A DNA stretch of 64,000 bases from Catenulispora yoronensis (lineage in GTDB: Bacteria; Actinomycetota; Actinomycetes; Streptomycetales; Catenulisporaceae). Every line of letters starts with the position of its first letter. The stretch's first letter is position 1. This document shows positions 15,069 to 23,173 of this stretch, one piece after another. The stretch covers positions 1 to 64,000 of the forward strand of contig NZ_BAAAQN010000039.1 of the NCBI RefSeq assembly GCF_039531695.1. The letters run 5' to 3'. The translations under genes and the position numbers were made by a program. The notes beneath the pieces are model-generated. The model worked only from the letters and a program-made list of their open reading frames with translations, was not told where the DNA came from and did no database searches.

Positions 15069-15884
15069 ATGACCACCACCGAACCCGGCGTCGAGCAGGT
15101 CGAAATGGCCGTCGGCAACGCGGCGCAGGAGCTGTACTTCCCCCTTCCGCCGACGTTCGACTCCGTCGAGGCCGAGCGGCAGTACCGCAAGGAGCAGCTG
15201 GCCGCCGGGTTCCGGATCTTCGGCAGGTTCGGCTTCTCCGAGGGCGTCGCCGGACACATCACCGTCCGCGACCCCGAGTTCCCGGACACCTTCTGGGTCA
15301 ACGGCTTCGGCCAGTCCTTCAGCCAGATCAAGGCCTCGGACCTGATCCGCTGCGACCACGACGGCACGGTGCTGGAGGGCCGGTTCCACGTCAACCGCGC
15401 CGCCTTCGTCATCCACGCCGAGGTGCACCGGGCGCGCCCGGACGTGATCGCCGCCGCGCACTCGCACTCGCTGTACGGCAAGGCCTTCGCCGCCCTCGGC
15501 CTGCCGCTGGACCCGATCACCCAGGACGCCTGCGCCTTCTTCGAGGACCACGGCCTCTACGACGGCTACGGCGGCGTGGCCAGCGACGTCGAGGAGGGCA
15601 AGCGCATCGCCGCGGCGGTGGCCGGCCACAAGGCCGCGATCCTCCAGAACCACGGGCTGATCACGGTCGGCGAGTCGGTCGCCGAGGCGGTGTGGTGGTT
15701 CGTGACGATGGAGCGGTCCTGCCAGGCGCAGCTGCTGGCGATGGCGGCGGGCACGCCGAAGCTGATCGACCGCGAGACCGCCCTGATGGTGCGCGAGCAG
15801 ATCGGCGGGCATTTCGCGGGCTGGTTCCAGGCCCGGCCGCTGTGGGACCAGATCGTGGTTTCCGACCCGGACCTGTTCGACTAG
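15069..15884 (+). CDS. class II aldolase/adducin family protein
   Basis: 271 aa. The aldolase II fold is recognisable from GRFGFSEGVAGHITVR, the zinc ligands in AAAHSHSLYGKAF (two His) and in LQNHGLITVG (third His), typical of the bacterial adducin-like group. Fuculose- or ribulose-phosphate aldolases and decarboxylases belong here, but this subgroup has no assigned reaction. ATG 15069 is chosen because GAAGGG is 6 nt upstream. It is divergent from a TetR gene that probably controls it. Confidence 0.88.
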   Translation: MTTTEPGVEQVEMAVGNAAQELYFPLPPTFDSVEAERQYRKEQLAAGFRIFGRFGFSEGVAGHITVRDPEFPDTFWVNGFGQSFSQIKASDLIRCDHDGTVLEGRFHVNRAAFVIHAEVHRARPDVIAAAHSHSLYGKAFAALGLPLDPITQDACAFFEDHGLYDGYGGVASDVEEGKRIAAAVAGHKAAILQNHGLITVGESVAEAVWWFVTMERSCQAQLLAMAAGTPKLIDRETALMVREQIGGHFAGWFQARPLWDQIVVSDPDLFD

Positions 15885-15906
15885 ATTGACGCCCGACGGA
15901 GTCTGG

Positions 15907-15925
15907 ACGGCGGCTGTGCCGCCGG
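15907..15925. terminator. small hairpin between convergent aldolase and ribokinase genes
   Basis: GGCGGC-TGT-GCCGCC (15909-15923) forms a perfect 6-bp stem, slightly extendable, between two convergent stop codons. Confidence 0.4.
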
Positions 15926-15942
15926 TGCACCGTCGAGGTCGG

Positions 15943-16887
15943 TCAGCGGCTCAGGAGCTGATCGACCTCGGTCCGCGTGGGCAGCGCCGGTTGGGCGCCG
16001 GCCCGAGTCGTCGCCAAGGCCCCGGCAGCGCAGGCGCGGCGCAGCGCCGTCTCGATCCCGGCGCCGGAACCCAGGCCGACGGCCAACGCGGCGCAGAAGG
16101 CGTCGCCCGCGCCGACCGCGTCGACGACCTCGACCGCGAAGGCATCCGTCGACCAGGTTCCTTCGGCGGTCGCGGCGGTCGCGCCTCCCGCGCCGAGGGT
16201 CAGCACGGCGGTGCGGGGGCCGAGCGGGAGCAGCTCGCGGGGATCGCGAACCTCCCGGCCGAGCAGGGCGGCCGCCTCGGTCTCGTTCACGACGAGGACG
16301 TCCACGACCCGCAGCAGCTCGCTGATGTCCTGATCCGGAATCGGCGCGGCGTTGAGGACGCGCAGCGCCCGAGTACCGCGGGCCGCCGCGAGCACCGCCT
16401 CGAACGGCACCTCCAGGTTCATCAGCAGCACGTCGGCGGGATCGGCGGAATCTGAGAAGCCTGCGGAGTCGGCGGAATCAGCGGAACCGGCGGAACCACC
16501 GGAATCAGCGGTCCCGCCGACATCAGCGGCCGTCAGCACGGCGTTCGCCCCCGGCGAGAGCGTGATCGTGTTCTCCCCGTCCCCCTGCACGACGATCAGC
16601 GCCATCCCCGTCGTCGCCGTCGCGGCGGTCCCGACCCGGCCGACGTCGACCCCCTCCGCCTCCAGGTTCCGCCGCAGCTCCGCCCCGAAGGGATCGTCGC
16701 CCAGCATCCCGATCATCCGGGCCCGGCCCCCGAGCCGCGCCACCGCCACCGCCTGGTTCCCGCCCTTGCCCCCGGAGCCGCGGACGGCCTCGGCGCCGGT
16801 CACCGTCTCCCCCGGCGCGGGCAGCCGGGCGACCCGCACCGACAGGTCCATGTTGAGGCCGCCGATCACGGCGATGGTCGTTTCCAC
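15943..16887 (-). CDS. rbsK: ribokinase (PfkB family)
   Basis: 314 aa carbohydrate kinase that phosphorylates ribose at O5. It has the first PfkB signature in GSGGKGGNQAVAVARLG (about 40-56), NMDL at the substrate end, and the second signature VDAVGAGDAF with catalytic Asp262. GTG 16887 gives the normal N-terminus VETTIAVIGGLNMD; the frame upstream is low-complexity. A 24-residue run of SAD/SGG repeats (about 125-148), coded by 9-bp DNA repeats, is inserted between two strands. No ribose transporter lies nearby. Confidence 0.88.
   Translation of the reverse strand: METTIAVIGGLNMDLSVRVARLPAPGETVTGAEAVRGSGGKGGNQAVAVARLGGRARMIGMLGDDPFGAELRRNLEAEGVDVGRVGTAATATTGMALIVVQGDGENTITLSPGANAVLTAADVGGTADSGGSAGSADSADSAGFSDSADPADVLLMNLEVPFEAVLAAARGTRALRVLNAAPIPDQDISELLRVVDVLVVNETEAAALLGREVRDPRELLPLGPRTAVLTLGAGGATAATAEGTWSTDAFAVEVVDAVGAGDAFCAALAVGLGSGAGIETALRRACAAGALATTRAGAQPALPTRTEVDQLLSR
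16444..16515. repeat. 9-bp in-frame repeat inside the ribokinase gene
   Basis: Eight 9-bp units of the GGCGGAATC/GGCGGAACC type code for a Ser-Ala-Asp-rich loop. The same nonamer family appears at 24451-24540 in thiE. Confidence 0.85.
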
Positions 16888-17171
16888 CCGGCCATCTTCG
16901 GCCCCTGACGGGCGTTCGGGCCACCGGCCGCGCCGCGCCGGCTCACGCTGCGCCGAGCCATGCCACGCCACGCCGAGCCGCCCTCCCCCGCACACGACGA
17001 CGGGCGCCGGACCGAAGTCCGACGGCCGCCGCCAGAAGGCGGGTCGACGCTGGTGGCGGAGCCGGCACTGTCTCAGGACATCAGCGCCGACCGTCCGGGC
17101 GGTGGCCCCCGGACCCGTCCGCGCGCCGCCGCCCGATCAGGCGCCGACCCGCCGGCCGGTGTGGCCGTGCC

Positions 17172-19376
17172 TCACGGCATCGCCGCCAGGTGCGGGGCGA
17201 TCGTGTTGACGAAGCCCCAGCCGTTGCTGGCGTCCCAGTTGATCGACCACGTCATCGCACCCCGGATGGCCGGGTAGGCGGTCGACGGCACGAAGGAGCC
17301 ACAGCTGGTCTTGGCGGCCAGGCAGTCCAGCGCGTTGTTCACCAGCGACGGCGAGACGTAGCCGCCGCCGGCCGCGCCGCCCGAGGCCGGCAGGCCCAGG
17401 CCCACCTGGTCCGGGCGCAGGCCGCCCTGGAGCGCGATGCACGCCAGCGCGGTCATGAAGTTCTCCGAGCCCTCGGCGTAGACACCCTGGTCGCATCCGT
17501 TCATCGAACCCGAGTTGTAGTACTGGGTGTTGACGATGGTCAGGATGTCCTTGATGTTCAGCGCGAGCTGGAAGTACGCCATGCCCGTCGACTGCATGTC
17601 GATGGTCTGCGGCGCCATCGTGATGATCAGGCCGGAGCCCGCCTTCGACGACAGCGAGTGCAGCGCCTGCCCCATGTAGGTGGCGTTGACGCCGTTCTCC
17701 AGGTCGATGTCGACGCCGTCGAAGCCGTAGCTCTGCATCAGGCCGTAGACGCTGTTGGCGAAGTTGGTCGCGGCGCCGGAGCTGGAGACGCTGATCGCGC
17801 CGTTCTGCCCGCCGACCGAGATGATCACCTTCTGGCCGCGCGAGTGCAGGGTGCTGATGTCGGCCTTGAACTGCGCGTCGGTGTAGTTCAGCGTCGAGGC
17901 CAGCTGCGAGTCCAGGCTGAAGGTGACGCCGCCCTGGTTGGCCGGGTCGGCGTTGGCGAAGGCCACCGCGACCAGGTTGTAGCCGGCCGGGACCGCCGAG
18001 AGCTTCAGCGGGGTGGCGCTGTTCACGAAGTCCTGCCAGTAGCCGGTCAGCACGTGCTTCGGCAGCGAGCCGGTACCGCCGGTGCCGGCCGTGGTCGCGC
18101 TGACCGCGGCGGACTTCGCGGACTCGCCGGCCGAGTTGGTGGCCGACACCGCGTAGCTGTAGGTGGTGGAGGCCGTCAGACCGGAGTCGGTGTAGGAGGT
18201 GCCGGTCGCGGTGCCGACCTTGGTGCCGCCCCGGTAGACGTTGTACCCGGTCGCGCCGCTGGACGCGGTCCAGGACAGCGACACCGAGCTGGACGTGGTC
18301 CCGGTGACCGACAGGCCGGCCGGGGTCGGCGGGATGGTCGGGCCGGTGGAGCTGGTGGTGCCGGTGACCGACGCCGACTGCGCGGACTCACCGGCGCTGT
18401 TCGTCGCCGACACGGTGTAGCTGTAGCTCGTCGACGCGGTCAGGCCGGAGTCGGTGTACGAAGTGCCGGTCACGCTGGCGACCTTCGACCCGGCCCGGTA
18501 GACGTTGTACCCGGTCGCGCCGGTGGAGGCCGACCACGACAGCGCGATCGTGCTGGAGGTGGTCCCGGTCACCTTCAGCCCGGCCGGGGTCGGGGGCACG
18601 GTCGGGTTGCTGGAGCCCGTGGTGGCGGACACCGAGGCCGACTGGGCCGACTCGCCGGCGCTGTTCGTCGCCGACACGGTGTAGCTGTAGCTGGTCGACG
18701 CGGTCAGGCCGGTGTCCGTGTACGAAGTACCGGTCACGCTGGCCACCTTCGACCCGCCCCGGTAGACGTTGTACCCGGTCGCGCCGGTGGAGGCGCCCCA
18801 GGACAGCGACACCGAGCTGGACGTGGTCCCGGTGACGGACAGGCCGGTCGGGGCGGGTGGCACCTGAGCCGTGCCACCCGGCCCGACGAGCGAGACGTCG
18901 TCGGTGTAGTAGGTGCCCTGCGCGTACCAGCCGTGCACGTAGATCTGGACGCTGGTGACGCCGGCGCCGGTGGTGAAGCTGGTGGTCAGCTGCTGCCACG
19001 AGGCGGCACCCGGGGTCCAGGTGCTGCTGTAGCCGGTGGCGCCGAGGTAGACGTAGTTGCCCTCGACGTACGCCGACAGCGTGTACGCGGAGTTCGGCTG
19101 CACCGCGACGGTCTGGGTGCACTGCGCGTTGTCGGTGTTGCTCGCGGCGCCGGACAGCGCGTGCGTGCCGCTGTGCGCCGGGGTGGCGACGACGCTTCCG
19201 GTGCTGCCGGAACACGTCCAGGGGCTCAGGCTTCCGGTCTCGAAGCCGGGGTTCACCACCAGGTTGCTGTCGGCGCGGGCGTGGGTGGCGCCCGTCGCCA
19301 GCGAGACCATGGCGGCGATCAGCGTCGCGGCCAACAACGCCGCGAAAGCGCGGAGGCGCGTTCTTGCACAGGTCAA
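17172..19376 (-). CDS. secreted chitinase: CBM, three FnIII, GH18
   Basis: 734 aa. A signal peptide (1-36, cut after HARA) leads to a carbohydrate-binding domain (about 38-165, NLVVNPGFETGSLSPW), three nearly identical fibronectin III domains (about 178-258, 262-343, 348-428) and a GH18 catalytic domain (about 437-734). The catalytic motif DGVDIDLE is intact, with the acid Glu near residue 560. The enzyme hydrolyses chitin outside the cell. The TTG start at 19376 is supported by GAGAGG 6 nt upstream. Two DasR-like sites lie just before the gene, indicating control by N-acetylglucosamine. Confidence 0.95.
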   Translation of the reverse strand: MTCARTRLRAFAALLAATLIAAMVSLATGATHARADSNLVVNPGFETGSLSPWTCSGSTGSVVATPAHSGTHALSGAASNTDNAQCTQTVAVQPNSAYTLSAYVEGNYVYLGATGYSSTWTPGAASWQQLTTSFTTGAGVTSVQIYVHGWYAQGTYYTDDVSLVGPGGTAQVPPAPTGLSVTGTTSSSVSLSWGASTGATGYNVYRGGSKVASVTGTSYTDTGLTASTSYSYTVSATNSAGESAQSASVSATTGSSNPTVPPTPAGLKVTGTTSSTIALSWSASTGATGYNVYRAGSKVASVTGTSYTDSGLTASTSYSYTVSATNSAGESAQSASVTGTTSSTGPTIPPTPAGLSVTGTTSSSVSLSWTASSGATGYNVYRGGTKVGTATGTSYTDSGLTASTTYSYAVSATNSAGESAKSAAVSATTAGTGGTGSLPKHVLTGYWQDFVNSATPLKLSAVPAGYNLVAVAFANADPANQGGVTFSLDSQLASTLNYTDAQFKADISTLHSRGQKVIISVGGQNGAISVSSSGAATNFANSVYGLMQSYGFDGVDIDLENGVNATYMGQALHSLSSKAGSGLIITMAPQTIDMQSTGMAYFQLALNIKDILTIVNTQYYNSGSMNGCDQGVYAEGSENFMTALACIALQGGLRPDQVGLGLPASGGAAGGGYVSPSLVNNALDCLAAKTSCGSFVPSTAYPAIRGAMTWSINWDASNGWGFVNTIAPHLAAMP

Positions 19377-19405
19377 AGCACACCTCTCTCGGGGGGAGTT
19401 CGGCC

Positions 19406-19420
19406 AGTGGTCTAAACCAC
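19406..19420 (-). promoter_or_regulatory. DasR-like dre site 1 of the chitinase gene
   Basis: AGTGGTCTAAACCAC matches the DasR consensus (A-S-TGGTCTAGACCA-S-T) closely. It lies about 30 bp upstream of the chitinase start. DasR is a GntR-type repressor released by glucosamine-6-phosphate in Streptomyces; its gene is not in this window. Confidence 0.75.
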
Positions 19421-19437
19421 GGGGGCTGTGTTCAAAA

Positions 19438-19449
19438 TGGTGTAGACCA
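19438..19449 (-). promoter_or_regulatory. DasR-like dre site 2 of the chitinase gene
   Basis: TGGTGTAGACCA differs from the core TGGTCTAGACCA by one base. It lies 18 bp beyond the first site, so two DasR dimers could bind side by side. Confidence 0.65.
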
Positions 19450-19578
19450 GAAGGAGTGTCAAGAGTCTGAACCCGTGCCGATTGCTAAGGGAACGCAAAG
19501 GTTTCTCAGCGCTCGCCAAGAAGCCCGGGTGATTCGGTGATCCATGTCAGCACCGAACCGTTCCCGAAGGGACAACTC

Positions 19579-20475
19579 ATGACACTCCGCAGAAGGGCAC
19601 TGCCGGTCGCCGCGCTGGTGGTCGCGCTGGGCAGCTCCACCGCCGGGATGGCGCTCGCCGCCGACACCGGGGCCGGCGTCGCCGGGAAGCCCGGACCGAC
19701 GGCCGGCAAGATCAAGGTCGTCGTGGTCAACGGCAAGGACACAGGGAAGGGGAACGACAAGAGCAAGGGGGGCGACAAGGGCCAGCCCACGAAGAAGCCG
19801 GTCGACTGGGCCAAGGTCGCCGCGAAGCTCGGCGTCACCGAGCAGCAGCTCCAGAACGCCTTGCGCGACACGAAGATCTGGATCGGCCAGACCGGCGTCG
19901 AGCCGACCCCCGAGGTCGTCATCAAGCACGTGGCCGCCCTGCTGCACAAGCCGGAGGCACTCGTGAAGGAGGCGCTGGCGCAGACCGGCATCCTGGACCC
20001 CGGCGGGGACAAGGGCAAGGGCGGCGACAAGGGGGGCCAGCCCGGGCAGAACGTGGACTGGGCCAAGGTCGCCGCGAAGCTCGGCGTCACCGAGCAGCAG
20101 CTCCAGAACGCCTTGCGCGACACCAAGGTCTGGATCGGCCAGACCGGCGTCGAGCCGACGCCCGAAGTCTTCATCAAGCATCTCGCCGCCCTGCTGCACA
20201 AGCCGGAGGCGCTGGTGAAGGACGCGCTGGGACCGACCGGGATCCTGGACCCGGGCGGGAGCAAGCCCGGGGACCCGAAGGGCGGGAGCCCCAAGCCCGG
20301 GGACCCGAAGCCGGGCGACCCCAAGCCGGGCGACCCGAAGGGCGGCGGCCCCAAGCCCGGCGACCCCAAGGGCGGGGACCCGAAGCCCGGCGACCCGAAG
20401 GGCGGGGACCCCAAGCCCGGGGACCCGCAGGGCGGCGGCACGGTGAAGACCCCGCCGGCGGCCCCCGGCAAGTGA
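19579..20475 (+). CDS. exported protein with duplicated helical domain and GDPKPG tail
   Basis: 298 aa. A signal peptide (1-30, cut near ALAAD) is followed by a Lys/Gly linker, then two near-identical domains of about 68 residues (about 75-143 and 160-227), each starting VDWAKVAAKLGVTEQQLQNA and ending GILDPGG. The last 70 residues are collagen-like or linker-like repeats of GDPKPGDPKGG. The two domains are nearly identical at DNA level, showing a recent duplication. I recognise no family; the helical repeat looks like a small helix-turn-helix-type or wall-associated domain. ATG 19579 has GAAGGGA 6 nt upstream. A two-component system follows directly. Confidence 0.85.
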   Translation: MTLRRRALPVAALVVALGSSTAGMALAADTGAGVAGKPGPTAGKIKVVVVNGKDTGKGNDKSKGGDKGQPTKKPVDWAKVAAKLGVTEQQLQNALRDTKIWIGQTGVEPTPEVVIKHVAALLHKPEALVKEALAQTGILDPGGDKGKGGDKGGQPGQNVDWAKVAAKLGVTEQQLQNALRDTKVWIGQTGVEPTPEVFIKHLAALLHKPEALVKDALGPTGILDPGGSKPGDPKGGSPKPGDPKPGDPKPGDPKGGGPKPGDPKGGDPKPGDPKGGDPKPGDPQGGGTVKTPPAAPGK

Positions 20476-20478
20476 CGC

Positions 20479-20496
20479 TCTCAGCGCCGTCTCAGC
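20479..20496 (+). promoter_or_regulatory. direct repeat before the two-component operon
   Basis: TCTCAGC occurs at 20479-20485 and 20490-20496, an 11-bp spacing typical of OmpR-type response-regulator sites. It lies right before the response-regulator gene, so it is a candidate autoregulation site. Confidence 0.45.
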
Positions 20497-20518
20497 AGTC
20501 GGCGTCACACTCCCAGCC

Positions 20519-21205
20519 ATGCGCATCCTGGTAGTCGACGACGACCCGGCCGTCCGCCGCGCGCTCGAACACGCGTTGCGGCGCGACGGTTATCAGGTCT
20601 CGCAGGCCGCGTCCGGCACCGAGGCGCTCCAGGAGCACGCGCGCGCCGCTCCGGACGCGCTGGTGCTGGACGTCATGATGCCCGAGCCCAACGGGCTGGA
20701 GATCTGCCGGCGGCTGCGGGCCGCCGGCGACGGCACGCCGATCCTGCTGCTGACCGCCCGCGACCTGATCGACGACCGGGTCGCGGGCCTGGACTCCGGC
20801 GCGGACGACTATCTGGTGAAGCCGTTCGCCCTGGCCGAGCTGCGCGCCCGGCTGCGGGCGCTGCTGCGCCGGACCGGGGCCGGCGCCGGACCCGGCGGCC
20901 CGGAGACCCTGGTCTTCGCCGACATCGAACTCGACACGGCGGCCTGCCGCGCCACCCGGGCCGGCGCGGTCGTGCCGCTGACCCGGACGGAGCTGGCCCT
21001 GTTGGAGATGTTCCTGCGCAACCCGCGCCGCGTGCTGAGCCGCACGCAGATCTTCGAGACGGTCTGGGGCTACGACTTCGGCCCGGACTCCAACGCGCTG
21101 TGGGTGAGCATCAGCTGCCTGCGCTCCAAGCTGGAGGCCGGGGGCCGGCCGCGGCTGGTCCAGACCGTGCGCGGCCTGGGCTACGTGCTACGGGAGGAGC
21201 CGTGA
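20519..21205 (+). CDS. OmpR-family response regulator
   Basis: 228 aa. The receiver domain (1-117) has the acidic pocket VVDDD, the phosphoacceptor Asp51 in LVLDVMMP, Thr in LLLTARD and Lys in YLVKPF. The C-terminal winged helix (about 130-225) has LTRTELALLEMFLRNP and a VRGLGYVLR end. The layout resembles MprA/TrcR-type regulators of actinobacteria. It overlaps the histidine kinase start (GTGA), so the two are a translationally coupled pair. Direct repeats upstream suggest autoregulation; the adjacent exported protein may be a target. Confidence 0.95.
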   Translation: MRILVVDDDPAVRRALEHALRRDGYQVSQAASGTEALQEHARAAPDALVLDVMMPEPNGLEICRRLRAAGDGTPILLLTARDLIDDRVAGLDSGADDYLVKPFALAELRARLRALLRRTGAGAGPGGPETLVFADIELDTAACRATRAGAVVPLTRTELALLEMFLRNPRRVLSRTQIFETVWGYDFGPDSNALWVSISCLRSKLEAGGRPRLVQTVRGLGYVLREEP

Positions 21206-22776
21206 ACCTGCGGACCCGGGTCGCGGTCGGCAGCGCGGTGGCGGTGGTGGCCGCGCTGGCCGCGGTCGCCGCCGTCGTCTACCCGGCGCTGGACGCCCAG
21301 ATGCGGCACAACATCGACAGCCAGCTGAGCTCGGACAGCTCCGGCCAGGACCTCAAGTACGCGCTGAAGGACCTGAGCGACGCCAAGGACGGCGGCGGCG
21401 GCGTCCCCTACCAGCCCACGATCGTCGTGCCGATCGGCAGCCGGCTGCTCGACGTGCTGCTGGAGCCGTCGGTCGGGGTCTTCGACAAGTTCGCCCCGAT
21501 CACCGCCCACGACGTGGCGGTCGGCACCGGCCAGGCCCCGCCGTACTTCGAGGACCTGCGGGTGAACGACGAGCTGTACCGGGTCTACGTCGCGCCGATC
21601 CCGCTGTCGGACTACACCGGCGCGGTGATGCGGGTCGCGCAACCGGAGTCCGACCGCACCGAGGCCCTGCACCAGTTCGGATGGCTGCTGGCCGCGCTGA
21701 TCCCGGCCGCCGGACTGGTGACGGCACTCGGCGCGCGCCTGCTGGCGGCCCGGGTGCTCAGCCCGGTGGCCCGCCTGACCTCGGCGGTCGAGCACGTGAC
21801 CGTCACCGGCGACCTGACCAAACCGATCGCCGTGACCGGCCGCGACGAGGTGGCCCGCCTCGGGCTGGCGTTCAACGCGATGACCGGCGCCCTGGACGGC
21901 TCGGTCGGGGCGCAGCGGCGCCTGGTCGCGGACGCCTCGCACGAGCTGCGCACCCCGCTGACCTCGATGACGACCAACCTGGAGCTGCTGGCCGAGCGCC
22001 CGGACGACCCGCAGGCCCCGTGGCTGATCGACGAGGCGCTGCGCCAGGCCCGGGAACTGACGCTGCTCACCAACGGCCTGGTGGACCTGGCCCGGTACGG
22101 GGAGGCGCCGGCGCGGGACGAACTGGTGCCGGTGGACCAGATCTGCGCGGAACTGGCCGAGCGGCGGGGGGTGCAGCTGGTGGTCGAGGCAAGGCTGATA
22201 CCGGTGCCGGTTTTGATGCCGGGACCGGTGTTCATGGCGGAGCCGGGGCCCGGATCACAGCCGGGGTCCGAGTCGGTGCCGGCGCTGATGGCGGAGCCGA
22301 CAGTTGGCGGTCGAACCGGGGCGCAGTCCGGATCGGCGCCCGACTCCCTGTACCAATCAGCGCCCGCACCGCCCCTGCTGGTCCGCGGCGATCCGGCGGC
22401 CCTGGAGCGCGCGGTGGCGAACCTGGTCGACAACTCGCTGAAGTTCGGCACCGCGGCCTGCATCTCGGTGCGCGCCGGGTCCGGGCACGGGTTCGGGGCC
22501 GGGCCGGAGGCTCCGTTCGGCGCGGTGCCGCGGCCGGGCTCCGGGGTGGTGATCGTCGAGGTGCGCGACGACGGTCCCGGCATCCCCGCGGGCGACCTGC
22601 CCTACGTCTTCGACCGCTTCCACCGCTCCGAGGCCGCGCGGGCGCTGCCCGGCTCGGGCCTCGGGCTGGCCATCGTGAAGCAGATCGTGGAGGCGCACCA
22701 CGGCCGGGTCGAGGCGGTGCCGCAGGCGGCCGGCGCGCTGCTGCGGATCACGCTCCCGGCCGCAGCAGCACCGTGA
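21202..22776 (+). CDS. sensor histidine kinase with a proline-rich insert
   Basis: 524 aa. TM1 is at about 8-28, an extracellular sensor at about 30-150, TM2 at about 158-182 and HAMP at about 183-235. The phosphoacceptor His247 is in DASHELRTPLTS, and the ATPase domain has NLVDNSLKFG, DDGPGIP and GSGLGLAIVKQ. A 60-residue Pro/Gly/Ser-rich insert (about 330-390) separates the first strand of the ATPase domain from the rest, which is unusual. GTG 21202 overlaps the response-regulator stop with GGGAGGAG before it. Its 3' end overlaps the convergent barstar gene by 29 bp. Confidence 0.93.
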   Translation: MNLRTRVAVGSAVAVVAALAAVAAVVYPALDAQMRHNIDSQLSSDSSGQDLKYALKDLSDAKDGGGGVPYQPTIVVPIGSRLLDVLLEPSVGVFDKFAPITAHDVAVGTGQAPPYFEDLRVNDELYRVYVAPIPLSDYTGAVMRVAQPESDRTEALHQFGWLLAALIPAAGLVTALGARLLAARVLSPVARLTSAVEHVTVTGDLTKPIAVTGRDEVARLGLAFNAMTGALDGSVGAQRRLVADASHELRTPLTSMTTNLELLAERPDDPQAPWLIDEALRQARELTLLTNGLVDLARYGEAPARDELVPVDQICAELAERRGVQLVVEARLIPVPVLMPGPVFMAEPGPGSQPGSESVPALMAEPTVGGRTGAQSGSAPDSLYQSAPAPPLLVRGDPAALERAVANLVDNSLKFGTAACISVRAGSGHGFGAGPEAPFGAVPRPGSGVVIVEVRDDGPGIPAGDLPYVFDRFHRSEAARALPGSGLGLAIVKQIVEAHHGRVEAVPQAAGALLRITLPAAAAP

Positions 22777-23173
22777 ACGGCACGCCGATCCGGCGCCAGG
22801 CCTCGGCGGCCTCCTCCCAGACCTCCAGCGCGATGCCGTAGACGTCCGGGTCGGCGTCGGCGAAGGCGTTGGCGTGCTCGAAGACGGTCAGGATGCCGCC
22901 GCCGCTGCCGGCCGCGGGCGGCGGCAGCCATTGCAGGTCGGCGAGGCAGTCGGCGAGCGCGTCCCAGTTGTGGCCGAAGTAGGCGGGGAAGCGGTAGGCG
23001 CGTTCGCATTCGTTCAGGAAGGACCGTTTGTCCACCACCAGCGCGCCGTCCACGATCACGCACCGCCATCCGAGCTCGGCGGCCTCGGCGCGGATCGCCG
23101 CCGCCGACCGTTCCGAGTGCCAGGCGTGGACGCCGGGCCCGGCCTCGCCGAGGACGTGGGCCAGTGCTGTCAT
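22748..23173 (-). CDS. barstar family ribonuclease inhibitor
   Basis: 141 aa. The barstar fold is recognisable from VIVDGALVVDKRSFLNECERAYRFP followed by YFGHNWDALADCLADLQWL, the hallmark nuclease-binding segment with Asp and Trp side chains. Barstar proteins bind and block small guanyl-specific RNases inside the cell. Its ATG overlaps the stop of the upstream RNase gene (ATGA), so toxin and inhibitor are co-translated in that order. There is no signal peptide, consistent with a cytosolic guard. It overlaps the 3' end of the convergent histidine kinase gene. Confidence 0.92.
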   Translation of the reverse strand: MTALAHVLGEAGPGVHAWHSERSAAAIRAEAAELGWRCVIVDGALVVDKRSFLNECERAYRFPAYFGHNWDALADCLADLQWLPPPAAGSGGGILTVFEHANAFADADPDVYGIALEVWEEAAEAWRRIGVPFTVLLRPGA

